Shown here: positions 22,951 to 34,900 of the stretch, piece by piece
How positions within the stretch are numbered: position 1 is the stretch's first letter
Layout: every line of letters begins with the position of its first letter
DNA from: Cenococcum geophilum 1.58
Lineage: Eukaryota > Ascomycota > Dothideomycetes > Gloniales > Gloniaceae
NCBI GenBank assembly: GCA_001692895.1
Contig: KV748245.1
Coordinates: 496,001-560,000 of the forward strand
DNA: 64,000 nucleotides
Reading direction: 5' to 3'
Made by a program: the position numbers and the translations under genes
Notes under the pieces: generated by a model
The model's input: the letters and a program-made list of their open reading frames with translations, nothing else
The model's database searches: none
What the model was told of the DNA's origin: nothing

Positions 22951-25900
22951 AAGGGCATAAGTTGTAGAAAGATAAACTGAGATTAATAATAAGACTGCTT
23001 TACTAGTTATATTATAGTAAAAGAAGCTTATAGAGAACTATATACGCTTATTTAGCTTAATATTAGAATCCCCTTTCTTAATAGCGGTGCTATCTTCAGC
23101 TAAAGGAGTTACTCCATCTCCCCTCGACCGGTGTAGTATATCATCCCCTCCATTATAGTATAACTAGTCGCCAGAATAAGGTCATAGTGGTTTACACTAG
23201 TTATAGTAGCGAGAAATTAAATATAAGTAGTCGCAGGAACTAGAATTATAAAGTAGTAAGAGCATAGTACTAGAGACTAAACTATTAGTGCTAGAGACTT
23301 AACTAATAGTGCTGGAGACTTAACCAGTAGACTTATAGACTACTTTGCTAACTAATAGTATAAAGCCTAGCTTAGAACCACCTATAGCTCCTAGCAGTAG
23401 AACCTATAAAGGTAGGAAAAGAAGGGTAAGGATTGCAGATTCTACTACTAATAAGATATAGAGGGGTTTAAAGGGTATAGCTTCTATCTTATACAGGCAG
23501 TTAATATTAGTACCTATTAGTAAGAATATTAGCAGCCTAGTGTTAAAAAACTATAGTAAAGAAATAAGAAATAATAGGCGGGATAGGCGTAAGCGGTTAT
23601 TAATACCGAAAGCTATATATTTAAGAATATAGGAGGTATAAATAAGACGGGCTTAGCATTTCTAGATAGTTTAGCTTTATTATATACTAGAAGGGTATAA
23701 GTAGTTAATCTCTAAGTAAACTTTTATATTAAATTAAACTAGAAAGTAGTTAAGGAATTAATTGGCCTATTTATTTAACTATTCCAAACGGCTATAAGTC
23801 ACCACTTATTTATCCTAAAAAGAGAACTATAAACCCATCTATTAAACCATCCACTAAACTATAATCCACTAGTTATATATACAATTCCTAAGCAGCTTAT
23901 AAAATATGCTCCTTATTATTATATATATTTATAAATATAGGCCTAGGCTAATAGGTTAATTAGGGAGGAGCTTAAGTAGTTAATAATAGAGGATTTTAAG
24001 CAGCCTAATTATAAGGAGCAAACCACTAGGAGAGAGGCCAGTAAGTTAAAGTAGAAGAAGTTTAAAGGGTCAAAGCTAAAGGAGTAAAGCATTAGGAGGG
24101 AGTCTAAGGAGTTAAGCAAGGATTTATAGATATACGCGAGAGCGGCTAAATTAAGGAGTTAGGAGGAGCTGGTTAATCTACTAGCGGAGGTACACTATTA
24201 TACTACTTTATCTAGTCTAAAAACCAAGCTACCTGTTTCTTAGAGTTGCCAGTAAACTGGCTAACTAGTTAACTAAAACTTAAGATATTATAGAAGGAAA
24301 TTAATAACGTGCGTATCGTATTACTGTATAGTGGCAACTCATTAGAGAATAAATTAAGTAGTTATACTTAACAGTTTAGTCAATTATAAGTATTAAGACT
24401 CGCTACCACTATATATTAAGGTAAAAGGAACGCCGAAGTAGTTAACCCATGTATAATGCCAATTATAATAGCACCTTAATAACTCGCTATATTAAGAAGA
24501 TTAGTCTAACGTTCCTCTATCGGATAGACTAGTAGTAGTTAGGTAGATGTACTTAAGGCTACGCCATAAGATGCTAGAGCACTATAACCACAACCAGTTA
24601 GTGTTAGAGTACTCTTACTAGTTAATATTTAACCTGCGGAGAAGGTATACAGCTATTGTTGCCTTTCCCTAAGAGGCATGGGCTCCTTATTATCCAACAG
24701 CTTAATAGGGTTAAACTACTACAACTCCTATAAGGCATACGGATATTATTATCTCTCCCTAAAAAGCGGGGATTGCTTATTATCTAATTGCTATAACTAC
24801 CGTAACTACCAAGACTGCCGAGACTGCTCCTAGCCGGCATTACCCTCATCCTTATTACTACTAATTATAATTAATTTACTAGTATCCTTACCACTCTTAT
24901 CACTACTAATTTAAGTTAGCCTACTTAAGAGGCTAAAGCGGATAGCATATAACTAGAGAGGCTGGCAGCAGTTAACTAAGTCGCGGTTTATATCCTAGGT
25001 TAACTGCTAGCCTACTTAACCCCTATAAGCGACTGCTGCCCACCTATCCATAGCGATAGTATTAGAGGTGCCTATTAACCAGTCCTTAATATTATTTAAA
25101 GTCACTATATCTACGCCCTTAGGTAGAGTCTAGTCGCAAAGCCTATTGGGGTAGAGGTAAAGCAATAGCTATTAAATCCGTAACTTTAGAAACCTAGTAG
25201 TATATATCTTAAACGGGTTAAGACAAAGGACATTAAAAAAGTTAACGTTAAGAAGAAAGGAGTTAGGACGGCTAGCGAAGCTATTAGGATTATAAATGCC
25301 AACTATAATAAGTAATCTACTATAAGCAGTTAGTAAGACGGTTTTCTTAAGATAATAATATAAGAGACGTTAGGTACAAACCGTGTAGTGACTTAAAAGG
25401 GTAGACTATAAGGAGTAAGCAGTTAGTAAGTAGTTGTTAACTATAATAAATAAGGTAAAGAGAGTAGAAATAAGGGCAGTCTTTAACTAGTAGTTATAGA
25501 AGAAGTAGTTAATAATAAGCTAAATAAGTAGTTAGGGGGGGTAGTAAGCGATAAGCCGAATAGGTGGTTAAGGGGTTAAGGGCGTAAAGTACAGCAGTTA
25601 AGTTAAGTAAAGTTAAAGTGAAGCAGTTAATAACTTCCATCTTTAGTATAAAATATATTATTAATTACCTCTATATAATCTCTAAGTGCTAATAGTTTAG
25701 TAGCAGTAGTAGATTACTCCTTATCTTTAGACGAAATAGAAATAATCTTATTAGGTATAGTAACATTTTAAAGATTAAAGAAGTAAATCTTTTCTTTAAG
25801 AAGCTCTATACTGTTGGTAAGAATATTAATAGACTTAAATTGACCGTTATAATTACTATTAACTGCTTAAATATATGCATAACCCTCAGCCTAGAGATAG

Positions 25901-28573
25901 TATGTAAAACTAAATATATTAGCAAGTACTAACTTTTTACTATGTTTAAAAATGGCTCTTTAACTAAATAAAGTCTCTAGTATAGTATATAGTTAAGAAA
26001 TATACAAACTAGAAAGCATAACCCATCTAAATATCTTTTTAACATTATAAGTAAAGTTCTTATATAGTTTTATATTAACGGTATAGTAGCAGTTAATATA
26101 CTCTAGGGCAAGATTAATTGCTTTAAAGGTATTTAGTTAACCCGCTAGATTTACTAGACTTAATATAAGAATTAATTATTAAAGCTTAGTAGTTACGATC
26201 TAATCTATAAGAAGCCATTAAAGATAAAGCATTTTATACCCGTACCGCGATTACTTAGCCCTATAAAACTAAACAGAGAGTAGATTAATAAGTCGGCAGA
26301 TTAGACCAATATTACTATAACGGATAGCATGCCGTAGGACCATAAAAGCTTTAACCTGTTAAAGATACCAATATATACTAAGAAACTCCTTATTATTATA
26401 CCCTTAACCAGTCTAAGCGGAGTAGGTAAATGCTTGTTGTTGTATATACTTAATTAACTTAAGAAATTAAGATAGAGTTAGCCGCATAATAGCATTATTA
26501 TAGGACTCTTTCCTATTATTTTCCTTGCTATTAACCCCTTAGAACCACTCCTTAGTGCTAAATACGTCGTACTAAAGTACGACTACTTAAACCATCCAGC
26601 CTTATATAATTAATAGCTTAATAAAATAGAATTTAGTATTCTCTTATAAGATTCTATGCTAGTCCTAGTAGCTAATATTATAAAGAAGTGTAGCCTTTAA
26701 GTAAGTACTAGAAGGACTCTCTTAGTAAATGCAAACTATAAGGTAGAGGAAACTTTAAAGGATATAAAAAACGTAAGTGGCCTAAGCAACTAGTCCTAAT
26801 AGTTAAAAGCTTAACTAGTAAGAGACTGCTTAGTTTTAACGCTTTTAATATATTAAACGGTTTTTTAATCGCCCTAGGCGAGCTAAAGGCGCTAGGTAAA
26901 ATGGCCCAACTTATCGTCCTCTTTAAGGCTAAGTTTATAGATCTAGATATCCTAATAGACACTATATATACCTTTAATTATACCCTTATTATAAAAGATC
27001 GCACCTAGCTGTTACAAAGCAGTCTTTTAAAGAGATAGCAGGTTAAGCTTTAGTACTATAGGAAAAAGACCTAGCTTACTGCTAAAAATATATTTAACTG
27101 CCTATAAATAAAGCTTATAAATAGCAGTTGTAATAAAGTATATTAACAACTACTATAAAATATAGTCCCGTTAAAGACCTAGAGATAAGATAATATTATT
27201 AAAAAGAAGCGGTTATGACGGGTTAAACATCAACTGCTTAAGGCTAGTAGTTAGAATATTAGGGTAAAGGATAAGAAGTGTAGTAGTTATATTACGCATT
27301 CTTATTCCAGAAGACCCAAGCACTTAATCTCTAACGTCGTCCTTAAAATTAAAGTTATTATAAACTAGTAGCGCTTAAGGATTAACTACAAGGCTTAGTA
27401 GCTTATTCTTTTTATTAGTTAGCTATATAAAATATAGACTAGGGGGTTAAACCTTCCTTTATATTATTAATAATATCTATAAGGTGTTAATTAATATATT
27501 TATAACTATTACAGAGACCTAGCCCAGCTAATACCTTAATAACTTAACGCTTAATACTACTTCTAAGTAGGTAGATTCCTAACATTTTTATAAAGAAATT
27601 GGCAGTATGCTGCGCACAACTCCTATAAATAATAGAAGTAATTAAATATAACTGCTGCTAGACTATTTTAGAATTACTTAACCCTTTATAACTGCTCCAG
27701 CCCTAGTATTAATTACTTATAAGCTTTTTAAGTAGAGCAGTCTATATAGGAGTAGTCAATTAAATTTTTTCTAATACTTAAAAGAAGTTAACCTTCTCTA
27801 TAGAGGTAGAGTGGTTAAACTTGTTAAAATATGGCTGCCTAAGTAGTGCATTAAGTTCTTAGATAAGTTCTATTAAGGAAATATCCCCTACTAATATATA
27901 ACTAGTTAATTAAAGGGCTATATAAACCGCTTATTCTAAAGCAGAACGTAATAATAAGATCTGCTAACTAATATAGAGGCCACCTAATCTACCATTAACA
28001 TCCTCTGTAACCTATGCCTTAAGGAATTTCCTAATATTAAAGTTATTCCGCTACTATAGTATTTATATCGCCCGTAGCTTTTAGCGCTAAAAAAAAGGGC
28101 TCCGCCGTTATCTAATTCGCCTTTAGTAACTAGTAGGGGGTATAGTTACTTACCTTTAAGACGACTAAGATATAGAGGACGGTATTAAGGGGGAAAGGGA
28201 GTTAATATCGGAGAGTAGGGAGGATAAGAACGCGTTAGTGTCTACCTAAATACTAGAAGCGCGTAACTTATAAGGAAGTAGTGTTCCTATTATAAAAAAG
28301 TAATCAATTATAGAGGAGACTGGTCTAACTCAACTTATTAGCTTATTAGGTTAAATAGGTATTATTAGGGAGTTAAATATATAGGTAAAAGTGTCTCTCA
28401 TACAAAATTGCGAAATTTAAAGTTAAGCGCCATAGAGTTCCGCACTAAAGGCCCTCAGACGGCAGGGCAAACTTAAGGTCGGTAGATAGCTGATTAGTTA
28501 AAAAAAAGTGGCGTTTTCTTAGGCGGAGACTAGTGACATTTTAGTATTAGTAAGTGCGCCTTAAGTTCTGACC
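22951..28573 (+). other. Decayed downstream part of the RecQ element, function unknown
   Basis: Stop-dense, mostly TAG-broken sequence. Around 23.9-24.2 kb the + strand reads as a Lys/Glu-rich, coiled-coil-like segment. Around 26.70-27.6 kb a + frame with few non-RIP stops is visible (for example NAFNILNGFLIALGELKA). A P-loop-like string, SLSGVGKC, occurs at 26410-26433. I do not recognise a transposase catalytic core. An open frame on - at 26708-26962 overlaps the better + frame and is treated as a shadow. Confidence 0.35.
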
Positions 28574-28601
28574 TTGCCGTCTAAGTCGCTTACTAAGATA
28601 A
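28574..28601 (-). repeat. Right TIR of the RecQ element
   Basis: Partner of 20333-20360; followed by GTTATATA, the second copy of the target duplication. Confidence 0.9.
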
Positions 28602-28609
28602 GTTATATA

Positions 28610-28660
28610 TATTATATATAGCTTAGCAACTAAGCAGGCGCTTAGCTAAGCCGTAAACAC
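28610..28660 (-). mobile_element. Right tail of CBF3-domain repeat copy 1
   Basis: After the target duplication of the RecQ element the sequence resumes copy 1: GCTTAGCAACTAAGCAGGCG, then a CTTAGCTAAGCCGTAAACAC end. This aligns with the end of copy 2 at about 31573-31623. Confidence 0.75.
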
Positions 28661-31623
28661 TAATAGTATATCTACGGCTCGATTTATATGGCTAAATTAG
28701 CCACTAAGTCACGATTTGGTAGGTAGGAGCCCCGTACGCTTAATAGTATATAAATATTACCCTATATCTACGGTCGATCTTTAATCGCCAGTAATACCGT
28801 AGTAACGTCATGCTTTTAACACCTGTTAAGTAGTATACGTAAAGCTATCTAAGGGCTCTCTACTTATACTAAAATAGCAAAAATTGGCCATAGGTTAATA
28901 GAGATATTTACGTTTTAGATTAGGCGCCGCTATTATATAAGTACCCTACTAAACTTATACTGCACTAAAATAAGCCCCTAAGGGGCTATAGATAAAGGCT
29001 TTAAGAGGACTCCTTAGAAGTTAGATATATATACTATTTAAAAGCTTTTTTATCTACTTAAAGCCGTTTATAAAGCTAATCTAATAAGTACTATATCCGC
29101 TTCTACTGTTAATTAACCTACTATATAGCCGCTTTCTTGCTAACCCTCTAGGCCTATATAATCTACATAATCTTCTTAATAACCTTAAGCCGTAGGGAGT
29201 ACTATTAGAGCTCGTTCTGCTAGCTAGCCTGCTATTTATTGCCTTATTTAGAATCTAGCACTATTATAAAAGAATTACCTTTAAGCCCTTTAGTCTACTT
29301 ACGCTAAAGGGCCTATATAGACTTTTCTATATAGCATATATAATATATAGGTAGCTATTTAAGCGGCTACTTAGGTTTAGGCCTTTACTACGGCTATAGC
29401 TATAGCTATAGCTATAGCTACGGCCGCGCTAGTAAAGGGGAAGCTATAGCGCTTACCTAGGCCAATATATCCTAGCTTAATTTTATAATAGATAAAGGCG
29501 CTAGTAGATATACCGTCGGTAAACGTGCTGTTAGTAGGTATACTATTAGACGTAAATATATAGATACTAAAGGGACCTTAAATTAAAAGGTAAGGCTACT
29601 AAATATAAGCAATTAAAGCTATAAAGACTACGCCTACTAGGACTTGGCTATACGGTTAAATAACGCCTATAGCTTACGTACTTAGGCGTTTATAGTCTTT
29701 AGGCGGTTTATAATAGCTAATATAGCCTAGTAGAGTATTAATAGCTAGTTAAGGCCTTCTTCCTCCTATTATAGGTAGGCTTTAACCTTCCGCGTAAAGG
29801 GTAAATAGGCCTTATACTAGAAGACCGGGTAGTTCTATATAGGGCTACTTAGAAATATTTTACGGAGAACTACTAAGTCCTATAAGATAACCTCCTAGAG
29901 GTAAAATAGGAGGTTTATAGCGCCTATAGCCGTAAGGTTATTAACTTAGCCTATTTAAGGGCTAAACTAACCCTCCTAGACGTCTAGCTCTAGCTAGATC
30001 GTCAATAGTAGTATATTAGGGGGGGTAACGCTTACCCTATAAATCTTAAAGCAGCCTATTTACAGCGAATAGCTAGCTATTATCTATATAAACCCCCGTA
30101 GTAGCAAGTTTAAGTAATAGCTAACTATCTACTTCTAGTTTTACCTACTAGTATATTTAATCTAGTCTTTACTACCCCTTTTTAGCTCCGCTATTTTAGT
30201 GCTAGCGCTTTACCTAATATAGGTCTTCTTTTATAAGAAGACGCTAACAGCCTAGAACGCCTTAGTAACCTACTCCTACTATAAGTTATATAAGAAGGCC
30301 GTCTTATAATCCCTAGCGCTACTCTTAATTAGGCGAATATTATACCACACTAACCGCTTACTAAAGTTTAGAAACGGCTTGTTATTAAGGTCTTAGCGGT
30401 ATAAAAGGTAAAAAGCTAGCCCGTTAAGTATATAAATAAGCGGCTTCTTATTATATAGACCTCTAATAGTCTTAAAGCGGCTATACTAGTTCTGCTTACC
30501 GGCGTATATAGTAAATATTAAGGGTGTATAGCGCGTAGGACCTTCCCCCTTAAACTTAAAGGTAAATAGGTCTAAGATCTTAGCGGAGTGCCTATTGCCA
30601 CTATAAGTATATATATAGTGGCTTAGCAGGATATATATAAGCGTATAAAGGTAGCATTCTAGTAAGGAGTCTCTATAGGCCTATAGCTCACAGTAGATAC
30701 TCTTAAACTTGTCCTCTATATATCTATTAAGTAGCGTATCCCTACTCTTATCTACAAACTACTCCTTCCCCCACTATACGTCCCCCTATTATAAAACCTT
30801 TAGGTAATCCCTAATATTATTCTCTTATAGGGACTAGTAGCTGTTTATCCCTATACCCTTCTATATCTAGTAAAGGTCCGTTAGAGTAGTAATATAGCCG
30901 TAAACTAAGCGCTAGGAAAGCCGCGTCTTATTCTAAAGTACGTTATCGCTAGCCTTACAGCTTTTTACTTTTAGTAGCTAGCCTATAACCTCCTTAATAA
31001 GAAAAAGAAGTAGCTTCTCTTCTATAACGGTATTACTGTTATAGTACTACTTTCGCTTATAAAAGGCCTAGGAAGACATATATTAGTTATAAGTATACTA
31101 CTTTATAAAACACCTACCTACTTACCTTAAACTCTTTTTACTTTGGCTTATAATTTAGAGATATATTTTTAGGTCTCTTAGAACGCATAAGGGTAAGAAT
31201 ACTCTATACGTTAGCGTGTAGTCCGGCATTATTTATAACGTTAATCTTTACGCGACTAATTAATAGTATTTTTAAAATATATAGAACGCTGCTAGAGAAG
31301 CTACGCCCTAAGGGGGGGTTCCTATTTTCCTATATACGTAGGCATAGACTGGGGAGGAAAGGTAGAGAAAGTATACCTACCGGCCGCTTAGTAAGAGCGG
31401 ATAAGTAACCTTACCGCATAGGGTAAATATATAGGCGCATAGCTGGGCTAATAGACCAATAGTACGCGCGCATTAGCGACTTAATTAGCAGGGGTAAAGA
31501 CATTTAAAGATGCCTACGGCTTAGCTATAGGCTCGGCCGTGGATATCCGCGAATATCGACGGGGGTTATATATGTTATGTGCGGCTCAGCGACTAAGCGG
31601 GCGCTTAGCTAAGCCGTGAATAC
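28661..31623 (-). mobile_element. CBF3-domain repeat, copy 2 (uninterrupted)
   Basis: About 2.96 kb, starting TAATAGTATATCTACGG exactly where copy 1 ends and finishing with a CTTAGCTAAGCCGTGAATAC end. It serves as the empty-site reference for the RecQ insertion in copy 1. It includes a GCTATA microsatellite near 29,392-29,425 that would encode alternating Ala/Ile/Val. It abuts the host-gene island. Confidence 0.78.
28780..31270 (-). pseudogene. CBF3/Ndc10-domain (tyrosine-recombinase-derived) protein relic, copy 2
   Basis: On -, about 30.39-30.55 kb reads GPTRYTPLIFTIYAGKQN, then NKKPLIYILNGLAFYLLYR. Further left come the EFIRIIAGHSP-like region, a seven-C run that keeps the frame (30019-30025), and a NLLFYLQEVIL-type block. 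These are hallmarks of fungal CBF3 subunit domain-2 proteins, which share ancestry with Crypton tyrosine recombinases. A C-terminal segment near 29.2-29.35 kb (LYREVYIGPLA) could be a GCR1_C DNA-binding domain, less surely. Stops are mostly TAG at Gln or Trp positions. The start is not resolved. Such proteins may act as recombinases or DNA-binding proteins of the element; that is inference. Confidence 0.7.
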
Positions 31624-31935
31624 CACTGTATGCTAAGAAATTATTAATAAGCGAAAATCATGATAATATATCGACCTTATCAGATAAGATTTTATTTTCG
31701 CCTACCCTGGGTCAAAAGCGGTTAGCGCTGTGTCAAGCCCCGAGGTGATGGGACCGAGATAAGCTGACATGGCTTGGGAACCTAGCTGAAGTAGAAGCCC
31801 ACCTTATTATTAACTACCGGAACTGATGTACGAGTACAATTTGCCCTCCGTTTCATCTAAATCCTTCCATTGTCATCTAAAGGAATATTTCCTCCTAGAA
31901 AGGTGCATACACGATTAACGCCGCCAAGCTGCATC
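31624..31935 (+). other. RIP-free upstream region of the host gene
   Basis: Base composition changes sharply to normal after the repeat. This 312-bp stretch probably holds the promoter and 5' leader of the gene at 31936. No specific promoter element can be defended. Confidence 0.45.
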
Positions 31936-34900
31936 ATGTCGTCTGTATCTAGGGATGAACCTCCCCAGGAAAATCCAAAGGGTGATTCAGTAAAAGACTC
32001 GAGCGGTTTAGATTGGGATTGGCTGAGTAATAATATTGAAGATTGTATGTGCAGTCTCGATTCTTTAGTTCGTGAAGCCATTAATCCGGTCATACTTTGT
32101 TAGCACCATGTTAATACTCGTTCCAACAGCCTACTGCTACACGAGNCATGTCTGGAGCCGTACTGGGAAGACAGTCGATTTCGGCAAGGATGGCTTCACT
32201 GCATCTGTTTCGGACTGGCATTACCTTCTTCAAATAACAGCGCCGCACCCGAGTTCTGGGCTTGTGTATGCCCGAGGAGATTATCCGGACCGCTCAAGCT
32301 CTATATTAGCAAGAGCGCAGGATCAAGATGGCCGTGGAAGTTGGGGTTTTAGGATCTCCCACACCTCCGAAATTATGACTGAAGATTGCATAGGCCAAGG
32401 CTTGCTCAACTATCGTTGGCCTTATATGGCATACAACCTTAAGTTAAAGCAAGTCCCGAAAATGGATGGCGCACGGGACATAGGTCTAGATGTTTCCGAT
32501 CTGGCCGCTGGCACACTGCACAATTGTTCTTTTGTGAAGGATGGCACAGTTTACCAAATTTCCGTCATCCGTATTAGTTCTAAAATAGTGACCCCGAAGA
32601 AATTGGTCTTTACCCTGGGTGGACAAGTCCGGTTCAGTCTGTGTGGAGACAAAGAGGCGTACAAGGCAACCAGTTCTCCAGTGAGCGATATCATTGAGCC
32701 ATTGAACAATACGCGAATTTCGGCAACACCACCGTCAAACACTTACGACGCTCGATCTACGAAAACACGCAGTGTCAGAGATATTCCGTACGAGTTCAAT
32801 AGTGAAGAAATTCCGTACGACTCCAACAGCGAAGATATTCCGTACGATCTACGAGCTTCCAATCTCAGCGAAGGACAGGTCATGACTGCAATCTGCAGAA
32901 GCAGTAGGTACGATAATGTCCGACTAGACATGCAGGCGTTCATGAATAGCAAACGGATGACTATCAGAAAATCAATGCAAGAAGATGGCACCAGTCTATC
33001 CACTAGGGAAAATATAATTTGCTCAAACGGAGAGATAGAGGCTGGTGAAGCTGAAAATCGTCTAGTGAAGTCGACATCCGAGAAAGGAGTTGAACAAAGG
33101 CTAAGTTCTGCAAAAGGGAAGATTGATTTGACGTCTGACCAGCAGACCATAACTCTCGGTCCGGGTCAGAAGGAGGTGGTTATCATTGCATTATACTCAC
33201 TCAGCGGTTCGTGTATTAAGCATGAGGGTTTAGAGAAGGAGGTCCCTTCATCCGACGAGATCCAAACGTACTTGGGTGTGAGAGAACAATCACCCCAATG
33301 CACAGCCAAATTATGGACGGAAGCTTACAATGCTGACTGTGGTTTTGAAGAAGATGGCTCAACTGAGGATTCAGAAGTTCACGCTATTGCAAGATGTGTA
33401 GAGCGAATTATTGCCGTCTCTTCCATTCCTGCAGACTTTGTGGCCCACAGGCTTAGACAGCCCGGAACGCCAGACGCGAAAGGACTGAATGTTATCGGGG
33501 TGAAAGAGTCAGAGAAAAATACGGCTGCTAGCCTAGAGACCGCAGGAACAACAGCAAATGATATTCAGACCGGGGGTAGTGAAACATCCAAGCATCCAAA
33601 TGGGAGAGAAGAATCTACGGCCGAACCACCAGAAGGGTCGAAGCCAGAGTTAGAAATCAACCCTCCAACCGAGGCTGAAGAAATTCGAGTGTTAAGTTGG
33701 GAAAACGGTTTAAAGGATGAGGCAAACACTAAATTGATCCCATTAATTGAAAACATCATGACCTTGGACGGTGTTGATTTTGAGAGCATGTTGTAAGTTT
33801 GAACTGTCTTAGAAAGTGCTTGAATGCATCTTAAAGAAAAACAGTTGGCAGATTCGGATGCTTGTTATTGCTTATAACTTTCTCAACAAAGTCGATATAG
33901 CCAACCATGAGGACTCGAAGAGTTGGTATCTTGCTCAAATAAAATCACGCATAAGTACCACACTAACCTGGCTGATCTCGAGCGCGTCATATCTCCAGTC
34001 ATCAACATCTAGCCATCCTACAATTCCCTGGCAAGATCAGTTTGTCAAACGTAACCCATTCCGGACGATATGTATCTGGTACATCATGCATAACTGGTCA
34101 GCATTCAGCCTGGATGATTTCCTTCCTATCATTGAAGATGTGACGAAGAACGGTGAGATATTGGAAAGTTTGGCCTCGAAGCTTGATAGACACATTGATG
34201 ATTACATCAATACTAGACCGGCGACTTTAGATCGACATTCCAATATAGAAAAATTGAAAAAGGACCTCACTAAGATCAGGGATGCGATACTTCAGAGACA
34301 TGAAGATGTGTCGGCTGACAGAGCAATGGAGGTGTTATTTGAACCAGCCGACGTAGAATGTGAATGCCTGAACCAAGAAGAAATTGTATGGGTGAGCGCA
34401 GCATTAGGAGGATTGGCTGGAAATCTCCGGCTTTTTGGAACTAGCCAGCCCGAGCTGGCCCTGGACGAGGAGATTGTTAAGGATAAACATGATCCTGAAA
34501 ATCCTCAGGCATCAAAACTGTGGAATGCTCTGGCGAACTGGTATTTCTGCGGATGCCTCCGACACTTTGTCGAAGCAATCGGAGAACGTAAGCCGAAACT
34601 TGACCTGGCTCGTAATATTGGGGGAATCGTCACCAAAGAAGATGCCCATAGGAGGGAGGTTGAAAAGCTGCTGCGAAGTTATGCTCGAAGAGCACAATCA
34701 GAGCATAGGCTACAAGTGGATCCTAACCAGAAGTACCTCCCTATCGACGAGGAAATTCATCGCCTTGCCCTCCTTTACCAGGATTTGGGCTTGCAGTCTC
34801 CCGTGGGTGATCAATGTGTTAATCGGACTTGTAGCAAAATCTTGGCAAGGCAATGGACAACGCGTTTCTGCCGTGGGCGTGACAGCGCTGCTTGGGATAG

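Larger units (their letters stand above)
20333..28601 (+). mobile_element. RecQ-helicase DNA element with 28-bp TIRs and 8-bp target duplication
   Basis: 8,269 bp. The 28-bp ends TTATCTCAGTAAGCGACTTA... (20333-20360) and the reverse complement at 28574-28601 differ by one base. GTTATATA occurs on both sides (20325-20332 and 28602-28609) and once at the same place in the undisturbed copy 2 of the CBF3 repeat, so it is a true target duplication. Inside, a RecQ-type helicase is recognisable on + (about 20.9-22.2 kb), followed by several kilobases of decayed sequence with coding character on +. The superfamily is not certain. An 8-bp duplication occurs in hAT, P and KDZ (Kyakuja-Dileera-Zisupton) elements. 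No transposase catalytic core was identified. Confidence 0.8.

Noticed and set aside
26708-26962. Open frame of 84 codons on - in the RecQ element
   Set aside because: A + frame over the same stretch is longer, stop-poor except for RIP-type stops, and on the strand of the helicase.
32743-33150. Open frames on - within the host gene (also 32551-32742, 33565-33789, 35110-35445)
   Set aside because: All are antisense to exons of the + gene, which is supported by intron phases over 5.9 kb.
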